A stretch of DNA of 64,000 nucleotides from UBA6265 sp964526965 (GTDB taxonomy: Bacteria > Chloroflexota > Chloroflexia > Thermomicrobiales > UBA6265): the NCBI GenBank assembly GCA_964526965.1, contig CAZGML010000007.1, positions 1 through 64,000 of the forward strand, in the 5' to 3' direction. Every line of letters starts with the position of its first letter. Position 1 is the first letter of the stretch. The notes below the pieces were generated by a model, which ran no database searches, was not told the origin of the DNA, and saw only the letters and a program-made list of their open reading frames with translations. Of the stretch, positions 34,134-42,884 are shown one piece after another. Position numbers and translations under genes: made by a program.

Positions 34134-34159
34134 AAACCCGGCTCATAGAGCCGGGTTTT
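34134..34159 (+). terminator. Intrinsic terminator after mrp
   Basis: AAACCCGGCT (34134-34143) pairs with AGCCGGGTTT (34149-34158); the second arm runs into the T-tract. Confidence 0.85.
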
Positions 34160-34340
34160 GCCTTATCCGTTATGGTCACGGTGCATTAACAAGAGTTGTG
34201 GCAAATACAATTACCCTGGCCTTGGGTTGTCCTGTGCCGGGCACCCAGCGGGTATCCTGTTCGCGACTCTTGATATACGATGCCTTGGGGGAATTGAACC
34301 CGCAATTTCCCGATCGCGATTATTTAGTCGGAGTCATTCA

Positions 34341-35189
34341 ATGAACGTATATGTGTCGGTCGATATTGAAGGTGTGAGCGGACTGGTCCACGGGGATATG
34401 ATGATGCCCTCGGGGCGCGAGTATGATCGTGGGCGCAAGCTCATGACCGCTGATGCAAACGCGGCAATTGCAGGGTTGGTTCGCGGCGGTGCGGATTATG
34501 TGCTCGTGAACGACTCTCATGGCCCCATGCGGAACCTGCTCGTGGAGGAGCTCCATGATTCCGCTCACCTGATCACCGGCACCGGCGATGCAAAGGATCA
34601 TTGCCAGCTGGAAGGCGCCAATAGCGAATCCTTCGATGCGGCGGTTTTTGTGGGGTACCACGCCATGGCCAGAACGCTAAACGCAATCCACCCGCATACC
34701 ATTGCGGGCGCAGTGGTTGGTGAGATTCGCCTCAACGGAAAGCCTCATGGTGAAACCGGTCTGAATGCGGCGGTATTGGCATCCCTGGGAATTCCGACCG
34801 TGATGGTAACCGGCGATCATACAACCATGGATGAGGCAACCAGCTTCCTCGGCACCGGAATCCAGACCGTAAATGTCAAAAAAGCGTGCGGGTACAACGC
34901 TGCGATCTGCCGCCCACTCTCCCAGTGCTATGCGGATATCACCGAAGCTGCCACCCGTGCGCTGAATTCAATCGGTGACGTTCCTCTTTACAAGCCAAAT
35001 GAACCATGGGAGCTGGAAGTAGATTTCAACACGATGCAACAGGCAAACCGGGCAGCACGCACCGCAGGCGTCACGAGAGTTTCCCCGATGACCATGCGGA
35101 TCGAAGGCGATTCGCCGTGGGATCAGTATCAGAACCTCTGGGCTGCATTACGCTCTGCGCTATATGAACCCGCCGGCTGGCTGGCGTAA
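34341..35189 (+). CDS. M55 family D-aminopeptidase, DppA-like
   Basis: 282 residues, the usual DppA length. Zn-dependent enzyme that removes D-amino acids from peptide N-termini and forms a decamer in characterised homologues. Motifs are the start VYVSVDIEGVSGLVHGDMM (Asp and Glu ligands), VLVNDSHGPMRNL (His ligand), FVGYHAMA (His ligand) and AVVGEIRLNGKPHGETGLNA (catalytic-site residues). ATG at 34341 has GGAG 8 bases upstream. In Bacillus subtilis dppA heads the dpp dipeptide transport operon; here it faces a dpp-like cluster on the opposite strand across a shared terminator, which suggests the same partnership. Confidence 0.9.
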   Translation: MNVYVSVDIEGVSGLVHGDMMMPSGREYDRGRKLMTADANAAIAGLVRGGADYVLVNDSHGPMRNLLVEELHDSAHLITGTGDAKDHCQLEGANSESFDAAVFVGYHAMARTLNAIHPHTIAGAVVGEIRLNGKPHGETGLNAAVLASLGIPTVMVTGDHTTMDEATSFLGTGIQTVNVKKACGYNAAICRPLSQCYADITEAATRALNSIGDVPLYKPNEPWELEVDFNTMQQANRAARTAGVTRVSPMTMRIEGDSPWDQYQNLWAALRSALYEPAGWLA

Positions 35190-35221
35190 CACTCCACGAG
35201 GTAACCCGACAGACACGTGAA

Positions 35222-35250
35222 GAAGGGCCGTCCGAACTGGACGGCCCTTC
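35222..35250. terminator. Bidirectional terminator between DppA-like and permease genes
   Basis: A perfect 12-bp stem GAAGGGCCGTCC (35222-35233) / GGACGGCCCTTC (35239-35250) between convergent stops at 35189 and 35270. Confidence 0.8.
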
Positions 35251-35269
35251 GCGTTGCACTCAATATCCT

Positions 35270-36151
35270 TTAGCTCTGGCGGATGCGTGGGTCGAGGAAA
35301 TCGCGCACGGCGTCACCGAACATGTTGATGCACAACACGATAACAGCCAGGGCGATGCCAGGATAGAGCACCGTCCATGGTGCAATTTCCATGGCGGAGC
35401 GGTTTTCACTCAGCATTGAGCCCAGGCTCGGTGTTGGTGGCACGGCTCCGAGGCCGAGGAAGCTCAGCGCAGCTTCCATGGTGATCGCACCACTGGTACT
35501 CAATGCCAACTGCACCAGAATGGGCGCAGCCACGTTCGGCAGTACATGGCGGCGCAGGATTCTCCACGTTGTTGCGCCACCAGCCTGTGCGGCGTGGACG
35601 TACTCGATGTTCTTCACGGAAAGCGTCGATCCGCGCACCATACGCGCGAAGATCGGCGTCTGCACCAGGGTGATCGCCAGCACGATACTTGTGAACCCTG
35701 CCCCGATAATCGAGACGATGAGAATCGCCAGGATAATGCTGGGGAAGCTGAACAACACGTCCATCAAACGCATGGTCCAGTACTCCTGCCACTTCCCGAT
35801 GTAGCCAGCAACCAGGCCAATGAGCGTGCCGGCAACGGCGGCGCACATCACGGCGACAACTCCTACCACCAGGGAGACGCGGGTGCCATAGAGAATGCGC
35901 GAGAGGATATCGCGACCGAACATATCGGTGCCCAACAGCCCACCTTCGCCCGGTGCCTTGAGCCGATCGGCCGGGGCCATTTCAACGGGATCGGAGAGAC
36001 CCAGCACCGGCGAAAGCAACGCGAGCGTAAAGAGCACCAGCAACACGACGCCGGAAAGCGCTGCGATTTTGTTTCGGGAAACCACGCGCCGGAACGCGCG
36101 ACCGCGACTTTTTTTGGCGGGAGCAAGTGCCAACGAAGCTGCCTGGCTCAT
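35270..36151 (-). CDS. Oligopeptide ABC transporter permease, DppC type (cluster 1)
   Basis: 293 residues. The N-terminal cytoplasmic part and first helix (KIAALSGVVLLVLFTLALLSP), the LGTDMFGRDILSRILYGTR motif and the EAA-like loop YVHAAQAGGATTWRILRRHVLPN are hallmarks of DppC/OppC. The start overlaps the DppB-type gene stop by 4 bases (ATGA). Last gene of cluster 1 (binding protein, DppB, DppC). No DppD or DppF ATPase is encoded with it. Confidence 0.9.
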   Translation of the reverse strand: MSQAASLALAPAKKSRGRAFRRVVSRNKIAALSGVVLLVLFTLALLSPVLGLSDPVEMAPADRLKAPGEGGLLGTDMFGRDILSRILYGTRVSLVVGVVAVMCAAVAGTLIGLVAGYIGKWQEYWTMRLMDVLFSFPSIILAILIVSIIGAGFTSIVLAITLVQTPIFARMVRGSTLSVKNIEYVHAAQAGGATTWRILRRHVLPNVAAPILVQLALSTSGAITMEAALSFLGLGAVPPTPSLGSMLSENRSAMEIAPWTVLYPGIALAVIVLCINMFGDAVRDFLDPRIRQS

Positions 36152-37113
36152 TGTTCGCTCCCTCCTACACGAATGCGCGGGTCAACCAGCCCATAAATAA
36201 CGTCCGTAATCATGTTCATCAAAACGAAACCGGCAGCGATAAAGAGAACTGTTCCCTGTACGAGCGGATAATCGCGCTGGTTCACAGCATCGAGCGCCAG
36301 CCGACCGATACCAGGAATCGCGAAGACCTGCTCCACAATCACGGTGCCGCCGAGCATATAGCCGGTTTGGATACCGACAATGGTGATTACGGGAATCAGC
36401 GAGTTGCGCAGGGCGTGACCAAGCACGATACGGCGCTGCTTCAGCCCTTTCGCACGCGCTACGGTGAGGTATTCCTTGCCGAGTTCCTCCAGCAGGGAAC
36501 TCCGCATCATTCGCATAATTGCAGCAGCCAGCAGAGCCCCGAGCGAGATCGTGGGCATGATCAATGACCGCAGGTTCGGCCAAAGTCCTTCGGATATCGA
36601 GACAAATCCGGTAGTGGGAAGAATCCTCCACTGGGTGCTGATGAAGAGCACCAGCATGGTAGCAATGAGAAAGTTCGGCACGCTCAGGCCAACCAGGGCG
36701 AATACGCGCAGAACGGAATCTGGCCAGCGACCACGCGTCAGTGCCGCCACGATTCCGGCCGGAATCGCAAGGACAAGCGATGTGATGGTGGCAAGGGCAG
36801 CTAACTCCAGCGTGACCGGCAACCGGGAAGCGATTTCACTGGAAACCGGATTACCGGTGTTGAGCGAGGTGCCCATATCGCCGGTCAACACATTCCCAAG
36901 CCAAATGACATACTGCACGGGAACCGGTTTATCCAGCCCATAGTGGCGCACGATTTGTTGGCGTTGCTCCGGGGTAATATCCTGACCGACGCCGAGAAGA
37001 ATATCGACGAAGTCACCCGGAATGAGATGCATGGCACCGAATACCAGAATAGACATGCCAAACAGCGTTGGCAGGAATACGGTGATCATGCGACGGGCAA
37101 GGTAGGCGAACAT
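36148..37113 (-). CDS. Oligopeptide ABC transporter permease, DppB type (cluster 1)
   Basis: 321 residues. The opening YLARRMITVFLPTLFGMSILVF and HLIPGDFVDILLG, then the loop YLTVARAKGLKQRRIVLGHALRNSL (EAA motif) and the C-terminal FVLMNMITDVIYGLVDPRIR are those of DppB/OppB. Six hydrophobic segments. Forms the membrane pore with the DppC-type partner. A hairpin at 37151-37171 separates it from the binding-protein gene and may set its expression lower. Confidence 0.9.
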   Translation of the reverse strand: MFAYLARRMITVFLPTLFGMSILVFGAMHLIPGDFVDILLGVGQDITPEQRQQIVRHYGLDKPVPVQYVIWLGNVLTGDMGTSLNTGNPVSSEIASRLPVTLELAALATITSLVLAIPAGIVAALTRGRWPDSVLRVFALVGLSVPNFLIATMLVLFISTQWRILPTTGFVSISEGLWPNLRSLIMPTISLGALLAAAIMRMMRSSLLEELGKEYLTVARAKGLKQRRIVLGHALRNSLIPVITIVGIQTGYMLGGTVIVEQVFAIPGIGRLALDAVNQRDYPLVQGTVLFIAAGFVLMNMITDVIYGLVDPRIRVGGSEQ

Positions 37114-37150
37114 GGTGGAACTCTATCTTGATGACGATTAGGCAGGAAAC

Positions 37151-37171
37151 GGGAGCGCCAATGGCGCTCCC
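37151..37171 (-). terminator. Intercistronic hairpin between binding protein and permease
   Basis: A perfect 9-bp stem GGGAGCGCC (37151-37159) / GGCGCTCCC (37163-37171), loop AAT. No U-tract worth the name, so partial termination or mRNA stabilisation is more likely than full termination. Such hairpins commonly keep binding-protein mRNA in excess. Confidence 0.6.
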
Positions 37172-37194
37172 GATCGTGCGTTGCTTTTTTGATT

Positions 37195-38730
37195 CTACTC
37201 GCCGACCGAGGTTTCTGGCAGCGTCATCCAGGTCTGGGCAGATGTTGGCTCAAAGCCACTGACGTTCTGCGCGGTACCCCAGTGATTGTTCTTGGTAGCA
37301 ATGAAGAGCAGCGGAGCTTCTTCCGCAATCAGCATCTCGGCTTCGTTGTAGACGGCGCGTCGCTCTTCGAAGTCGGTGAGCTGGCGGGCTTCTGTGAGCA
37401 GTTCGTCCAGCTCTTCGTTGCTGTATTCGAAGGCGTTGACGGATCCACCGGTAACGAGTGCCGGGTAGAGTGCGCGGTCCGGATCGTTCCCGGAGCCGTT
37501 GAAGCTGACGAAGCTCTCGAACTCACCGCTGTTCCAGCGCTCGATAAAGGTACCCCACTCGACCTGGTCCATGATCACTTCCACGCCGATTTCGCGAAGC
37601 TGATCCTGAATCACAAGCGCGATGTTGACGAACTCGGTGCGGTTGGCACCAACGGTGATGCTGAAAGAGAGGTCTGTGGCCCCGGCCTCTTCGAGCAGTG
37701 CCTGTGCTCCCTCGCGGTCGACCTCGTAGTTCGGGAGCTCTTCAATCGGCAGTGCCCAGTCGCCCAGGGTTGGAACGAGCGGACCAGATACCTGGCCAGC
37801 ACCGAAGAAGACACTGTCGATAATCGCCTGGCGGTCGATAGCCATGCTCAGGGCCTGACGGACCTTAACGTCGTCAAACGGTGGGTTTGAGGTGTTGAAC
37901 CCAAGCAGGTAGTAGTCGGTGGTTTCCTGGTCGATCATCACCACGCTGTCATCACCGCGGGCGGTATCAATCGCAACCGGGTCGATCATTGAGGTGAGGT
38001 GGATTTCACCGGTTCGCACCGCAGCGAGGCGGGCGGTTTCTTCCGGCATGATGTTGTACCGGAGGTTTGGTGTAACCGGCTGACCTTCGCGCCAGTAGCC
38101 GTCATGCGCTTCCATGATGGTGTGGGTATCCTGAACGTGATCCACCATCTTGTACGGGCCAGTGCCGATCATTTCTTGCTCGAAATCGATGCCCTCGCGA
38201 CTCGGGAGAATGGATGCATAGGTGGCGGTAAGCACCGAAAGGAAGGGGCCGTAGCTCTGCTTCAGGTTGAAGGTAACCTCCAGGTCGCCAGTGGCCTCAA
38301 CGGAGTCCAGCGGCTCGAACTGGCTCACCCAAACACTGCCACCGTCCGGATCCATCAGGCGCTCGAAGGTGAAGACCACGTCGTCGGCGGTCAGCGGATC
38401 GCCATTGTGGAAGGTAACGCCTTCGCGAAGCTTGAAGACGTAGGTCGTGTCGTCCGGCTGTTCCCAGCTTTCTGCCAGAATCGGCACGGGGTGGCCGTCT
38501 TCATCGAAGATGATGAGCGTATCGCACACTGCAGCGAGAAGTTCGAAGCTCGCCGAGGCGGTGACCATGGCCGGGTCCCACCCGACGGCCTCTTCGGCCT
38601 TGCCGATAATCAGGGTGTCGGAGCCATCCTGCGCGAACGCCCGGCCCGGAATCGTGCAAAAGCTACCAACGGCAGCTGCCGCAGCGGTGCCCTTAAGAAG
38701 CGTACGACGGTCAACTGAATGTGTGGTCAT
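37195..38730 (-). CDS. Peptide-type ABC transporter substrate-binding protein, family 5 (cluster 1)
   Basis: About 511 residues with a Tat-type leader (DRRTLLKGTAAAAAVGSF then GRAFAQ). SBP family 5 features include the TADDVVFTFERLMDPDG segment, YKMVDHVQDTHTIM, and VRQALSMAIDRQAIIDSVFFG. It presents peptides or similar ligands to the DppBC-type permease encoded downstream. ATG at 38730 (MTTHSVDRR) has GGGAG 8 bases upstream, preferred over an upstream start at 38745. Ligand specificity cannot be read here. Confidence 0.9.
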   Translation of the reverse strand: MTTHSVDRRTLLKGTAAAAAVGSFCTIPGRAFAQDGSDTLIIGKAEEAVGWDPAMVTASASFELLAAVCDTLIIFDEDGHPVPILAESWEQPDDTTYVFKLREGVTFHNGDPLTADDVVFTFERLMDPDGGSVWVSQFEPLDSVEATGDLEVTFNLKQSYGPFLSVLTATYASILPSREGIDFEQEMIGTGPYKMVDHVQDTHTIMEAHDGYWREGQPVTPNLRYNIMPEETARLAAVRTGEIHLTSMIDPVAIDTARGDDSVVMIDQETTDYYLLGFNTSNPPFDDVKVRQALSMAIDRQAIIDSVFFGAGQVSGPLVPTLGDWALPIEELPNYEVDREGAQALLEEAGATDLSFSITVGANRTEFVNIALVIQDQLREIGVEVIMDQVEWGTFIERWNSGEFESFVSFNGSGNDPDRALYPALVTGGSVNAFEYSNEELDELLTEARQLTDFEERRAVYNEAEMLIAEEAPLLFIATKNNHWGTAQNVSGFEPTSAQTWMTLPETSVGE

Positions 38731-38943
38731 TACCGAATCTCCCATTTAAACGAATAAAAATCGTCAGTACTGTAAAGTAACTGGATACCATATTGAAGGA
38801 TATACCCGGCGTTGACAAGGCAAATCGGTAGGCCGGATCACAACCCTCCACGGGGTGTAGGGATTCTCCCGATGAAGTTGTATTCAGTACGCGATACGCT
38901 ATGTGCAAGAAATGTTTGAGGCTGTTGCCGGAAAGGAGCCGAC

Positions 38944-39165
38944 ATGATCATTCAGGATTCGATAGAGAAACGGCCTGCGGTAATGGAGGATTTGACGGAA
39001 ACCCAGCTGAAGGAGTTGGAGTTTCAGGCATCAGAGTACGATGTGGAGGATTTCTTCCGCATTGGCGCCAACTATGGTTGGGACCGCGAAACGACCCGCG
39101 AGGTTTGGGCGTGGTTTGAGGTTCAGCACAAATATCCGCTGGAGGGAACGGTGACAGCGACGTAG
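38944..39165 (+). CDS. Small acidic protein of unknown function
   Basis: 73 residues, acidic and helical (VMEDLTETQLKELEFQAS, then EDFFRIGANYGWDRETTREVWAWF). AAGGAG is 6 bases before the ATG and a terminator follows the stop closely, so it is probably a real monocistronic gene. No transmembrane segment. No family recognised. Confidence 0.65.
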   Translation: MIIQDSIEKRPAVMEDLTETQLKELEFQASEYDVEDFFRIGANYGWDRETTREVWAWFEVQHKYPLEGTVTAT

Positions 39166-39179
39166 CTGTCTGGTAGTTG

Positions 39180-39215
39180 AGGGAGTCATCCGCCATTGCG
39201 GGTGGCTCTCTTTTT
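39180..39215 (+). terminator. Intrinsic terminator of the small gene
   Basis: GGGAGTCATCCGC (39181-39193) pairs with GCGGGTGGCTCTC (39198-39210) with wobble pairs, followed by TTTTTG. Confidence 0.85.
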
Positions 39216-39245
39216 GTGTTTGTAATGAACAAGCCTGACACGCAA

Positions 39246-40041
39246 TAGACCGGCGTTTTGTTGATGATTGCATCAATCCGCCGGTCTACGCTCCGTCTTT
39301 TAGATTGTTTGCCACACGGCCTGTGGATGTGTGTAGCACTCCATCGAGATCGCTTGAGGCGATGCGATGGAAGCCAGGCCATTCGAGGGCGTCTATGACG
39401 CACTACTCCTTGTTTCGATTCCAACAACCCATGTACCTCTTCACGTGGTTCTTTGCGATTCTGTGGCATCGTGTCAGGTGACAGTCTGAACATGCGCCTG
39501 TGAACCGACTTATGCTCCCACGGTTTGGGCTGTTACAACCTCAACTCGATGACGCCGTTTGCGTCCGCAATCTACCCGTCGGATCCGTATGTGGCTCGTG
39601 CCCGCTACAACCTCCGATGCTCCGGGGTGGTTAGCGCGGTGGCAATGGAGCTTTCGCCTGGCGAATCATGCAAATGAGGCTTGTACCTCGCGTTGATTCT
39701 CTATGGAATCAAACCGGTTCGTGCTGAAGCGCCGCTTGAAACCTCGCTGGTTCCGTGCTCACGAGAGTTTTCTATGACTCATCGTGCGGTAACCCATTAC
39801 CGATGCCGCGGTGGAACATCCGCTGCGGCTGACACTGCCGGGCATATGACCCCCGACGCGCCGAAATGGTGAATTCTCACCATTATTTGAAGAGCGTTTA
39901 CCGAGCATCTGCCGAACTCCAATAGCCTTCAGTGTTGCTATGGCTTAGTTAGCTTTGCCCTTCCCGGGCGATGCAGCCTCGGTGCATCTCTTCGTAGCTA
40001 CATCCTAGAGATGTATACAGAAAAAGTCAAGAGGCTGCATC
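39246..40041. other. Gene-free stretch dense in inverted repeats, candidate structured RNA
   Basis: No reading frame here has a ribosome site or a recognisable product. Instead there are at least seven hairpins: 39246-39288 (10-bp outer and 6-bp inner stem), 39341-39370 (CCATCG/CGATGG with inner ATCGC/GCGAT), 39693-39712 (TTGATTC/GAATCAA), 39749-39794 (16 pairs with bulges), 39805-39829 (11 pairs), 39865-39884 (8 pairs) and 39970-40041 (11-bp outer, 7-bp inner stem). In the 39805 hairpin two positions pair as G-U only in plus-strand RNA, which favours that strand. On the minus strand TTGACT...TAGGAT near 40000-40030 is a weak promoter candidate. A decayed gene or mobile element is the main alternative. 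Confidence 0.45.
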
Positions 40042-40085
40042 ACAATTGTGTACATTGCACATGCGGTCCGAATTGGCGGCAATTT

Positions 40086-40988
40086 CTACGCTTGTGCCGC
40101 GAACTGATCCCACACCCAGCGGCTGGCGCGAGCGATGGCATCGGTGGTTTCCACCGATTCGTCCTGCTGCTTGCTCATGAACGAAATGATGTAGTTCAGG
40201 TTCGGCGAGTAGACGATTCCGGCATCGTTCACCACCCCGCGCAGTGATCCCGTTTTATGAGCGGTTTCGATATCCGCATCTTTCGGCAGGCGCGCGGGGA
40301 TTCGGGTTCCGAAGTTCTGGTCCTTCAGAATCTTGATCGCCCCTTCGCGACCGGCGTCGGAGAGGCCCGTACCCTCGTGGATAATGCGAAGAATTTTGGC
40401 CATTTCTCGAGGGGTACTGACGTCGTTGCGCGGATCGCCCTGGAAGGCGAGGTTGCCATCGTTGCTGGTGTTTTTCTTGAGCGCTTCTTTCAGCATGTCA
40501 TAGTCAACTGTTGGGTCGGTTGGATCGACCCCGGCGATGGTGCAGAACATTTCGCGGATGTTCATGGGGATATACGTGTTGTTGAGGCCGAGATTCTTGA
40601 GGGTTGCGGCCATCGCATCCTTCCCGATCAGGTCATACACCAGATCGGTAGCCCAGTTATCCGAGACGATAATCATGAGCTCGGCGAGGTCGCGAATAGT
40701 GGGCTGGAGGCCCTCATCCAGATCCTGCAGCACACCGCTGCCCGGCACCCGATTCTCGTGGGACAGCGTCAGACGCGCGGTGAGGTCGATCTCGCCCTCT
40801 TCAGCCTGTCGGTAGAGCTCATAGAGCAACGGCGTTTTCATCATGGAAGCGGTTGGGTAGAGTTCATCGGCGTTATAGGTGAGTTGCAGATCCGTATCGA
40901 GGTGATCGACCATGACACCCACGGAACCACCAAGACCGTTGAACCGTGATTCCATTTCCTTTTCAAATTGTTGTTGAGAAATCGGCAC
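40086..40988 (-). CDS. Class A beta-lactamase-fold serine hydrolase, no signal peptide
   Basis: About 300 residues. Penicillin-recognising motifs are all present: S48-x-x-K51 (PTASMMKTP), S109-D-N111 (VSDNWATD) and K245-T-G247 (HKTGSLRG). The following DPRNDVSTPREMA resembles the class A DERDTTTPxxMA region, but the deacylating Glu of the class A omega loop is not where expected (the stretch reads SNDGN). There is no export signal, so a cytoplasmic hydrolase acting on D-peptides or esters is at least as likely as a beta-lactamase. GTG start at 40988 with a weak ribosome site. It lies 15 bp after a DppC-type gene and is probably co-transcribed with that peptide importer. Confidence 0.85.
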   Translation of the reverse strand: MPISQQQFEKEMESRFNGLGGSVGVMVDHLDTDLQLTYNADELYPTASMMKTPLLYELYRQAEEGEIDLTARLTLSHENRVPGSGVLQDLDEGLQPTIRDLAELMIIVSDNWATDLVYDLIGKDAMAATLKNLGLNNTYIPMNIREMFCTIAGVDPTDPTVDYDMLKEALKKNTSNDGNLAFQGDPRNDVSTPREMAKILRIIHEGTGLSDAGREGAIKILKDQNFGTRIPARLPKDADIETAHKTGSLRGVVNDAGIVYSPNLNYIISFMSKQQDESVETTDAIARASRWVWDQFAAQA

Positions 40989-41003
40989 TGGGAACTCGTC
41001 TTT

Positions 41004-41885
41004 CTATCTGTTCATTCGCGGATCGAGCACGTCGCGCAATCCGTCTCCAAGCATGTTGACACCAAGCACGAATACGGCAATGGCCATTCCGGGGAAGATG
41101 GTGATCCACGGAGCCTGGTACATATACATGCGGCCTGTGGCGAGAATTGCGCCCCACTCCGGGCTTGGCGGTTGGGCACCGAGGCCGATAAAGCTGAGAC
41201 CAGCACCGGTGAGTAACGCACCGCCAAAGCGCATGCTGCTGAGGATAATGAGCGGCGCCACCACGTTCGGCAGAATGTGTCGGGACATGATTCGTCCGCT
41301 GCCGATACCTACTGAGCGGGCAGCCTCCACATACACCTCCTGCCTGGCAGAGAGCACCGATCCGCGCACGATACGTGCATAGGCGGGAATGGAAAGGAAG
41401 CCGAGTGAGAGGATGACCGTGTTCAGGCTGGGGCCAAGAATGGCTACCACCGCGATCACGAAGAGGATATCCGGGAAGCTCATCCATATTTCGATAATTC
41501 GGCTGAGTACCGTATCTACGATTCCTCCGTAATACCCGCTGACAAGCCCAAGAACGATGCCCCCAACGAAGGCGACCGAGACGGAAACGATGCCGATTTG
41601 CACCGCGATTCGCCCGCCATGAATGATGCGGCTGAAGATATCGCGGCCGAACTCATCGGTACCGAACCAGTACGTGGAGTTCGGGGAGGTGAAACGGTCT
41701 GGCGTGTTGACCAGAATCGGATCATTCGGGGCGATATATGGCCCGAAGATGGCGAGGAGCAACAGCAACAGCACCAGCGAGCCGCCTGCAATACAGAGCT
41801 TGTTTGTTTTGAACCGGTGCCAGTACATCTGGCGCGGGGATCGAGCGTTTTTATTCAATCCGGTTGCGGAAATTGCCTGACTCAT
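41004..41885 (-). CDS. Oligopeptide ABC transporter permease, DppC type (cluster 2)
   Basis: 293 residues with FGTDEFGRDIFSRIIHGGRIAV, the EAA loop YVEAARSVGIGSGRIMSRHILPN, GAGLSFIGLGAQPP and the ending GDGLRDVLDPRM, all DppC/OppC markers. The ATG at 41885 overlaps the DppB-type stop by 4 bases (ATGA). It pairs with the permease upstream and precedes the beta-lactamase-fold hydrolase gene. No ATPase gene accompanies it. Confidence 0.9.
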   Translation of the reverse strand: MSQAISATGLNKNARSPRQMYWHRFKTNKLCIAGGSLVLLLLLLAIFGPYIAPNDPILVNTPDRFTSPNSTYWFGTDEFGRDIFSRIIHGGRIAVQIGIVSVSVAFVGGIVLGLVSGYYGGIVDTVLSRIIEIWMSFPDILFVIAVVAILGPSLNTVILSLGFLSIPAYARIVRGSVLSARQEVYVEAARSVGIGSGRIMSRHILPNVVAPLIILSSMRFGGALLTGAGLSFIGLGAQPPSPEWGAILATGRMYMYQAPWITIFPGMAIAVFVLGVNMLGDGLRDVLDPRMNR

Positions 41886-42805
41886 CCGTATCGAATCCTT
41901 GGATCTACCCATGCATACGCGATATCAACCAACAGGTTGGCAAACACAAAGGCAATGGTCACCAGCAACACTGTGCCCTGCACTACGGGGAAGTCGCGCT
42001 GAAGAATGGAGTTCACCGCCAACTGCCCTACCCCGGGCCAACTGAAGATCACTTCTGTAATAAATGCACCACCGAGCAACGCACCGAACTGCAAACCGAT
42101 AATGGTGAGCACCGGCAGCAAGGCGTTACGCAGCGCGTGAATGAGAATCACCTGGCGCTCGCGCAGGCCCTTGGCCCGGCTGGTTCGGATGTAATCCTGC
42201 CCCAGGCTCTCCAGCATGGCACTGCGGGTAAGGCGGCTCTTGGTGGCCACACTCTGGATGGATAACGAGAGGATCGGCATCACGGCGTGCTTCCACGATC
42301 CGTCTCCGCTCACGGGTAACCATCCGAGGTTCACCGCGAATAACATGATCATGAGCAGGGCGATCCAGAAGCTCGGCAGGCTCAGGCCGGTGGTGGTTGC
42401 CACCAGCACACCCGTATCAACCCAGGTGCCGCGCTTAATTGCTGCCAGCGTTCCAGAGGCGATTCCCACGATTGAACTTAGGATCACAGCGCCGAGCGTG
42501 AGGATGATGGTGTTTGGCAAGCGTTCACCAATTTCAACCAGCACTTCCCGGTTCGTGCGGATGCTGGTTCCCAGGCTACCTTCAGTAAAGAGGCGTTCCA
42601 GGAAATGCCAATATTGCACGAAGAACGGATCGTTAAGGCCCATTTCCTCTCGCAGCGCTTCGAGAGCTGCCGGTGAAGCGGTCTCGCCAAGGATGGCCAC
42701 AGCCGGGTCACCGGGAACGAATTGTGTCATAGCGGCTACAGCAATCGAGACACCGAACATAACGATGACCGATTGCAGAACACGCTGAACTATATACCTG
42801 AGCAT
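41882..42805 (-). CDS. Oligopeptide ABC transporter permease, DppB type (cluster 2)
   Basis: 307 residues. Opening YIVQRVLQSVIVMFGVSIAV with TQFVPGDPAVAILG, EAA loop YIRTSRAKGLRERQVILIHALRN and ending FANLLVDIAYAWVDPRIRYG match DppB/OppB. GGGAG lies 5 bases before the ATG. It is 79 bp downstream of a binding-protein gene and couples to the DppC-type gene. Confidence 0.9.
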   Translation of the reverse strand: MLRYIVQRVLQSVIVMFGVSIAVAAMTQFVPGDPAVAILGETASPAALEALREEMGLNDPFFVQYWHFLERLFTEGSLGTSIRTNREVLVEIGERLPNTIILTLGAVILSSIVGIASGTLAAIKRGTWVDTGVLVATTTGLSLPSFWIALLMIMLFAVNLGWLPVSGDGSWKHAVMPILSLSIQSVATKSRLTRSAMLESLGQDYIRTSRAKGLRERQVILIHALRNALLPVLTIIGLQFGALLGGAFITEVIFSWPGVGQLAVNSILQRDFPVVQGTVLLVTIAFVFANLLVDIAYAWVDPRIRYG

Positions 42806-42884
42806 GGGTCTCCCACCCGAGCAGGGCCTATCCGAAATGCATCGCCGGGAGCTACCTTCTCCCGACGATGACTAACTGCATCTA

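Noticed and set aside
39408..39432. T-loop-like TTTCGATTCC suggesting a tRNA
   Set aside because: The flanking bases do not form a 5-bp T-stem and no acceptor, D or anticodon arms can be drawn.
39681..39872. 63-codon plus frame and minus frames inside the hairpin-rich region
   Set aside because: No ribosome sites, broken by stops in all directions, and the hairpins run through them. A fragment reading MYLFTWFFAILWH at about 39428 faintly recalls IS1595-type transposases but is too short to claim.
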